DNA of 8,212 nt, taken from assembly GCA_005879015.1 (NCBI GenBank), contig VBMC01000150.1, positions 1 through 8,212 of the forward strand, given 5' to 3'. Shown one piece after another: positions 4,937 to 8,212 of the stretch. The DNA is from Methanobacteriota archaeon (GTDB lineage: Archaea > Thermoplasmatota > Thermoplasmata > RBG-16-68-12). Below the pieces are notes generated by a model. The model had not been told where the DNA came from, did no database searches, and saw only the letters and a program-made list of their open reading frames with translations. The first letter of the stretch is position 1; every line of letters starts with the position of its first letter. The translations under genes and the position numbers were made by a program.

Positions 4937-5568
4937 CACCCTTCGAGGTCCTCGTCTCGACCATCCTCTCGCAAAGCACGACCGCGGCGAACGAACGCCG
5001 CGGGCTCGAAGACCTACGCCGGCGGGTCGGCAGCATCACTCCTGATCGGCTCGCGGGCACTTCCGATGAGGAAATCGCGCGGGCGATCTGGCATGCGGGT
5101 CTTGCGCGTCAAAAGGCCCCGCGGATCCGCGCGACGGCGGCCGCGATCCGGGACAAGTGGGACGGTCAGCTCGAGCGCATCCTCAGCCTCCCGACCGAAC
5201 GCGCGCGGGAAGAGCTGATGGCCCTTCCCGGTGTCAGTTACAAGACCGCCGACGTCGTCCTCGCAATGGCTGGCGGTCGTCCGACGTTCCCCGTCGACAC
5301 GCACATCGCCCGCATTGCGGGCCGATGGGAGCTCACCCGCCGCAAGGATTACGAGTCGATTCGGGGCGCACTCGAGGAGTGGACTCCGCCGGGGAAACGC
5401 AAGGCATGGCACCTCGCGATCATCGCCCACGGACGCGCGCTGTGCAAGGCGAGGAATCCACGCTGCGAGGATTGTCCGGTTCGGGCGGACTGCGATTGGT
5501 ACCGTCGCTCCCGACTTCGGAAACAGCCGCCGACCGCACGTAAGCACGGCTCGTCGACAAAGGGTTAA
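4858..5568 (+). CDS. nth: Endonuclease III (HhH-GPD DNA glycosylase/AP lyase)
   Basis: A 236-residue iron-sulfur base-excision-repair enzyme that removes oxidised pyrimidines and cleaves the abasic site. The N-terminal core carries FEVLVSTILSQSTT (29-42). The helix-hairpin-helix LPGVSYKTADVVL (123-135) holds the catalytic Lys129, and the VDTH motif supplies Asp147; both match E. coli Lys120 and Asp138. A C-terminal 4Fe-4S loop with spacing C-x6-C-x2-C-x5-C is complete (Cys196, 203, 206, 212). A basic tail rich in Arg, Lys and Ser follows. The length is normal or slightly long. The ATG at 4858 is the natural start from the MDRRAFLRTM alignment region, even though it falls inside the extended proline dehydrogenase frame, in a different phase. 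No clear Shine-Dalgarno is present. It may be translated from the upstream message. Confidence 0.94.
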   Translation: MDRRAFLRTMRILEARYPPKDWTTGMTPFEVLVSTILSQSTTAANERRGLEDLRRRVGSITPDRLAGTSDEEIARAIWHAGLARQKAPRIRATAAAIRDKWDGQLERILSLPTERAREELMALPGVSYKTADVVLAMAGGRPTFPVDTHIARIAGRWELTRRKDYESIRGALEEWTPPGKRKAWHLAIIAHGRALCKARNPRCEDCPVRADCDWYRRSRLRKQPPTARKHGSSTKG

Positions 5569-5604
5569 GAACGCAGGTCGGTTAGCGCGCGAAGAGCGTT
5601 CTCC

Positions 5605-6474
5605 GTGGCCCTCGCAGACTATGTCCAACTGATGAAACTCCGGATCGACGCGCTTCTCCTGCTTGTCGCCGCCGCGGGGTACGTCGCCACGTCCGGTATC
5701 CACGTCGACGTGCTTCGGTTCGCCCTTCTGATCGTCGCCGGATTCCTCGGGGCCGCCGGCGCCAGCGCCACGAACCACTATCTCGACCGAGACCTTGACT
5801 CGGTCATGCGGCGGACGCAGGCTCGACCCTTGCCTCAGCATCGGATTGAGCCGCCCGCCCACGCCCTCGAATTCGGCCTCGGCCTCGTCGCCCTGGGCCT
5901 CGTCGTCGCGGGACTCGGGATCAATCTCCTGACGGCCCTGATGATCGGCCTCGGTTTCGTCGTGTATATCGGCGTCTACACCTTGGGCCTGAAACGGACC
6001 CATGTGAGCAACATTGTGATCGGAGGATTCGCGGGCTCCTTCCCCGCCTTGGCGGGATCCGCCGCCGCATCGAATGCCATCAGCCTTCCGGCCATCCTCA
6101 TCGCCCTCCTCGTATTCCTCTGGACCCCGGGCCATTTCTGGGCTCTCGCGTTCCGGAGCCGCGAGGACTACCGGCGGGCGGGACTCCCGATGCTTCCCTC
6201 GGTCTCCGACGAGCGAACGTCCGTGAGGGCCATCACCTTCTCATCGACGGTCGTCGCGGTCGCGAGCATCGCGTTCGTGTTCACGTCCGCCTTCGACGCC
6301 GTCTATCTCGGAGTCGCGATCATCGCGGGGGCCGTGTTGCTTGGATTCACCGCGAAGTTTCTGATGTCTCCGAGCGTCGAAAACGCGTGGGCCGGTTACA
6401 AGTTCTCGGGAATCTATCTGACGCTCCTCTTGCTCGGGATGATGGCCGACGCGATCCTCCGAATCCCCGTGTGA
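5605..6474 (+). CDS. ctaB: Protoheme IX farnesyltransferase (heme O synthase)
   Basis: A 289-residue polytopic membrane prenyltransferase of the UbiA superfamily that attaches a farnesyl group to heme B to give heme O, the precursor of heme A for terminal oxidases. The first aspartate-rich motif is NHYLDRDLD (Asn57, Asp61, Asp65), followed by the CtaB-type MRRTQARPL (68-76). YTLGLKRTHVSNIVIGG (125-141) and WTPGHFWALAFRSREDY (173-189) with AGLPMLPSV (192-200) are signatures specific to the CyoE/CtaB branch rather than other UbiA enzymes. Roughly nine hydrophobic helices fill the rest. The start is a GTG at 5605; the next Met (residue 10, MKLRID) is a possible but shorter start. It lies 36 bases after nth and could share its transcript. 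No oxidase subunit genes are next to it in this window. It implies aerobic or microaerobic respiration. Confidence 0.93.
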   Translation: MALADYVQLMKLRIDALLLLVAAAGYVATSGIHVDVLRFALLIVAGFLGAAGASATNHYLDRDLDSVMRRTQARPLPQHRIEPPAHALEFGLGLVALGLVVAGLGINLLTALMIGLGFVVYIGVYTLGLKRTHVSNIVIGGFAGSFPALAGSAAASNAISLPAILIALLVFLWTPGHFWALAFRSREDYRRAGLPMLPSVSDERTSVRAITFSSTVVAVASIAFVFTSAFDAVYLGVAIIAGAVLLGFTAKFLMSPSVENAWAGYKFSGIYLTLLLLGMMADAILRIPV

Positions 6475-6501
6475 TGTTCAGGGCGCGGCCCACGACCTCA
6501 C

Positions 6502-6511
6502 GCTTTAATAA
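6502..6511 (+). promoter_or_regulatory. TATA box upstream of the gltA leader
   Basis: GCTTTAATAA is the clearest AT-rich promoter element in the 181-bp gap between ctaB and gltA. It predicts transcription from about 6533, which leaves a leader of about 120 bases before gltA and puts an ATG (6532) at the predicted transcript start. Confidence 0.5.
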
Positions 6512-6531
6512 GAGTCCCCCCTTAGTACGTG

Positions 6532-6702
6532 ATGCACCCGACGGAGGTGGTGTCCGGACGGACGATCGCCGAGATGGTTCCATCGCGCGTCCCGATTCTT
6601 CGCGGTCCGGTCAACCACCCACGAACATGGTCGATTCGACTCGGAGATACAGCCCATGAAGGCCGATTTATCGACTCCGAAGATCGACCGAGGACTCGAT
6701 GA
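6532..6702 (+). CDS. Possible leaderless small ORF in the gltA leader (speculative)
   Basis: An ATG 25 bp after a TATA box opens a 56-codon frame (MHPTEVVSGRTIAEMVPSRV...) that ends at 6702, past the gltA start and in a different phase. The spacing matches leaderless genes in this window. The peptide is Arg/Pro-rich and I recognise no family. If translated, ribosomes would cross the gltA Shine-Dalgarno and could influence gltA. It may equally be chance in GC-rich DNA. Confidence 0.15.
   Translation: MHPTEVVSGRTIAEMVPSRVPILRGPVNHPRTWSIRLGDTAHEGRFIDSEDRPRTR
6546..6619 (+). ncRNA. Potential structured 5' leader of gltA
   Basis: GGTGGT (6546-6551) and CCGGAC (6554-6559) can pair with ACCACC (6614-6619) and GTCCGG (6605-6610), giving 6+6 base pairs around a 2/3-base internal loop. 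The enclosed 45 bases contain a second perfect small hairpin, GATGG-TT-CCATC (6573-6584). The structure lies between the predicted transcription start and the gltA ribosome site, so it could be a cis-regulatory RNA. No known riboswitch class is recognised. Confidence 0.3.
6643..6646 (+). promoter_or_regulatory. Shine-Dalgarno site of gltA
   Basis: GGAG with a 9-base spacer to the ATG at 6656. It is one of few good ribosome sites here and agrees with gltA being translated from a leadered message, unlike sodN. Confidence 0.5.
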
Positions 6703-7807
6703 CATCTACGTCAAGGAGACATCAATCTGTTTCATCGACGGTCAGCGTGGACGCCTTGTGTACCGCGGATACGACATCCGCGAACTCGCCGAGTACTCGA
6801 CGTTCGAGGAGACCGTCTTCCTCCTGCTGCAAGGGCATCTCCCGAACCGCGCCGAGCTGGAGAAGGCGAGGGCCGATCTCGCCGCCTCGCGGACCTTGCC
6901 TCCTTCGGTCCTGAAACTCCTCCGTACCATGCCGGAACACGCGCCGCCGATGGACGTGCTCCGCACCGCGGTCTCGTACATGAGCGGTTTCGACCCGGAA
7001 CGGGACGACTCCACGCGGGCCGCGAACCTTCGGAAGGCATTGCGACTCACCGCGCAACTGGCGACCGTCGTCGCGACGTATGAGCGGATCCGGAAAGGAC
7101 AGCGTGTGCTCCGACCGGACCCAAGGCTGGGCCACGCGGAGGATTTCCTCCGGATGATCACGGGCAAACGACCGGACCCGGCCCGGGCTCGCATGATGGA
7201 CGTCGCCCTGGTGCTGTACGCAGACCACGGAATGAACGCGTCCACGTTCGGGGCCACCGTGGCGGCCTCGACCTTGGCGGACCTCTACAGCACGGTCGTC
7301 GGCGCCATCGCGACCCTGAAAGGACCGCTTCATGGCGGCGCCATCGAAGCGGCGCTGAACACGATCGAGACAATCGGCAAGCCCGATGCCGCGGAGAATT
7401 TCGTGATGAACACCCTCCGGAATAAGGAGAAGGTATACGGGTTCGGGCACCGGGTCTACAAGACCTACGATCCCAGGGCGCTCATCATGAAGGACTACGC
7501 CCGGAAGCTCGCCCAGATGCAGGGGGACGACACCTACTTCCGGATCGCCGCCACGATCGAGGACACGGTCGTCCGAGAGCTCGCGTCGAAGCGCGTCTTC
7601 CCGAACGTGGACTTCTACTCGGGACTGGTCTTCCACGGCCTCGGCATTCCGACGGACCTCTTCACCCCGGTTTTCGCCCTCTCCCGGATCTCGGGCTGGA
7701 CGGCCCACGTGATCGAGTATTGGGAGGACAACCGCCTCCTCCGACCGTTGGACTGGTACGTCGGCCCGAAGGACCTCGCGTACGTGCCCCTCGACGAGCG
7801 GGCGTGA
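6656..7807 (+). CDS. gltA: Citrate synthase
   Basis: A 383-residue enzyme condensing oxaloacetate and acetyl-CoA to citrate, the entry step of the TCA cycle. The length fits the short, dimeric archaeal/Gram-positive type. Family motifs in order: GRLVYRGYDIRELA (32-45), FEETVFLLLQGHLP (50-63), ADHGMNAST (189-197), LKGPLHGGA (221-229) with His226, VYGFGHRVYK (260-269) with His265, and FPNVDFYSG (315-323) with Asp319. His226, His265 and Asp319 correspond to the catalytic triad. The start has a GGAG site and the expected N-terminal IDRGLDDIYVKET segment. A related 2-methylcitrate synthase cannot be excluded from sequence alone, but the isocitrate dehydrogenase gene 10 bases downstream, presumably co-transcribed, supports citrate synthase. 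Confidence 0.94.
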   Translation: MKADLSTPKIDRGLDDIYVKETSICFIDGQRGRLVYRGYDIRELAEYSTFEETVFLLLQGHLPNRAELEKARADLAASRTLPPSVLKLLRTMPEHAPPMDVLRTAVSYMSGFDPERDDSTRAANLRKALRLTAQLATVVATYERIRKGQRVLRPDPRLGHAEDFLRMITGKRPDPARARMMDVALVLYADHGMNASTFGATVAASTLADLYSTVVGAIATLKGPLHGGAIEAALNTIETIGKPDAAENFVMNTLRNKEKVYGFGHRVYKTYDPRALIMKDYARKLAQMQGDDTYFRIAATIEDTVVRELASKRVFPNVDFYSGLVFHGLGIPTDLFTPVFALSRISGWTAHVIEYWEDNRLLRPLDWYVGPKDLAYVPLDERA

Positions 7808-7817
7808 GGCGACCCGC

Positions 7818-8212
7818 ATGCCGTCGGAGCGCCTCGTCCTGCGGCCTCCGGAACGAGGGCACAAGATCCTCATCGCGGAGGCGGGCCTCCGAATCCCCGA
7901 CGACCCAATCATCCCCGTGATCGAGGGCGACGGGATCGGTCCCGAGGTCGTCCACGCCGCGGCCCGCGCGATCGATGCTGCGATTGCGGACACCTTCGGA
8001 GGTCGACGGAAGATCGCCTGGTATCCGGTGCCGGCGGGCGAGAAAGCGATGTTTCAGTATGGCGAGCTCCTGCCCCAGGCCACACTCGCGGCGATCCGGG
8101 AGTACGTCGTCGCGATCAAGGGCCCGATGACGACCCCCGTCGGTGGCGGATTCCGGTCCCTGAACGTAGCCCTCCGGAAGACCCTCGACCTGTATGCGAA
8201 CGTGAGGCCCGT
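7818..8212 (+). CDS. icd: Isocitrate dehydrogenase, N-terminal part (runs off window)
   Basis: The first 131 residues of a beta-decarboxylating dehydrogenase that converts isocitrate to 2-oxoglutarate, CO2 and reduced cofactor. IPVIEGDGIGPEVV (32-45) is the family N-terminal strand-turn. AIKGPMTTPVGGGFRSLNVALRK (99-121) contains the isocitrate-binding Ser114, Asn116 and Arg120, and ANVRPV adds Arg130. These sit one residue from E. coli Ser113, Asn115, Arg119 and Arg129, which argues for isocitrate dehydrogenase over isopropylmalate dehydrogenase. The residues deciding NADP versus NAD lie beyond the window; the E. coli-like N-terminus suggests NADP. The ATG at 7818 is preceded by GAGG overlapping the gltA stop region with an 8-base spacer, and the 10-base gap to gltA indicates one operon. 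Confidence 0.92.
   Translation, partial: MPSERLVLRPPERGHKILIAEAGLRIPDDPIIPVIEGDGIGPEVVHAAARAIDAAIADTFGGRRKIAWYPVPAGEKAMFQYGELLPQATLAAIREYVVAIKGPMTTPVGGGFRSLNVALRKTLDLYANVRP

Noticed and set aside
5014..6135. 373-codon minus-strand frame opposite nth and ctaB
   Set aside because: Composition is biased to Gly, Arg, Asp and Glu with no motif, and both plus-strand genes beneath it carry complete catalytic signatures.
6722..7993. 423-codon minus-strand frame opposite gltA and icd
   Set aside because: It mirrors codon-position bias of citrate synthase, whose active-site motifs are all intact, and continues across the gltA-icd junction without any recognisable domain.

Overview
The window is gene-dense, GC-rich and most consistent with an archaeon. 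Several genes have AT-rich TATA-like boxes about 25-30 bp before the start codon (leaderless arrangement). The partial glycosylase at the left edge resembles the Ogg2 family typical of archaea, and Shine-Dalgarno sites are scarce. Nickel superoxide dismutase, heme O synthase, proline dehydrogenase and a citrate synthase-isocitrate dehydrogenase pair point to an aerobic, amino-acid-using heterotroph. A mesophilic soil or aquatic Thermoplasmatota lineage would fit, but that placement is inference.

Layout, left to right. (1) 1-1358, oxidative-damage block: a minus-strand Ogg2-type 8-oxoguanine glycosylase (partial, with no normal start codon) diverges from sodN-sodX (nickel SOD and its dedicated S26-type peptidase). 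A single palindromic TATA element lies between them. (2) 1365-2904, minus strand: a flavin/NAD oxidoreductase that lacks the usual nucleotide-binding loop, then an aquaporin-type channel with a plant-TIP-like filter. (3) 2975-4029: a small HEYLH putative metalloprotease-like protein (minus) diverges from a membrane protein with a C-terminal zinc ribbon (plus); the gap carries a perfect inverted repeat. (4) 4094-6474, plus strand: proline dehydrogenase with an aberrant C-terminus overlapping endonuclease III, then heme O synthase. (5) 6475-8212: a 181-bp leader with a TATA box, a possible small ORF and a potential long stem, followed by gltA and the start of icd, which runs off the window.

Functionally, the sod pair and the two helix-hairpin-helix glycosylases deal with reactive oxygen and its DNA damage. 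CtaB supplies heme O/A precursors for a terminal oxidase, proline dehydrogenase feeds electrons and carbon inward, and gltA-icd form the entry steps of the TCA cycle.

The most notable observations are: the sodN-sodX module in an archaeal-looking context; three coding anomalies close together (start lost in ogg, nucleotide loop missing in the reductase, C-terminal proline-binding helix missing in proline dehydrogenase); a TIP-like aquaporin filter; and a structured gltA leader sharing an 11-base word with the inverted-repeat intergenic region near 3560. No tRNA, rRNA, CRISPR array, insertion sequence or attachment site was recognised, and no gene-free stretch exceeds 300 bases.
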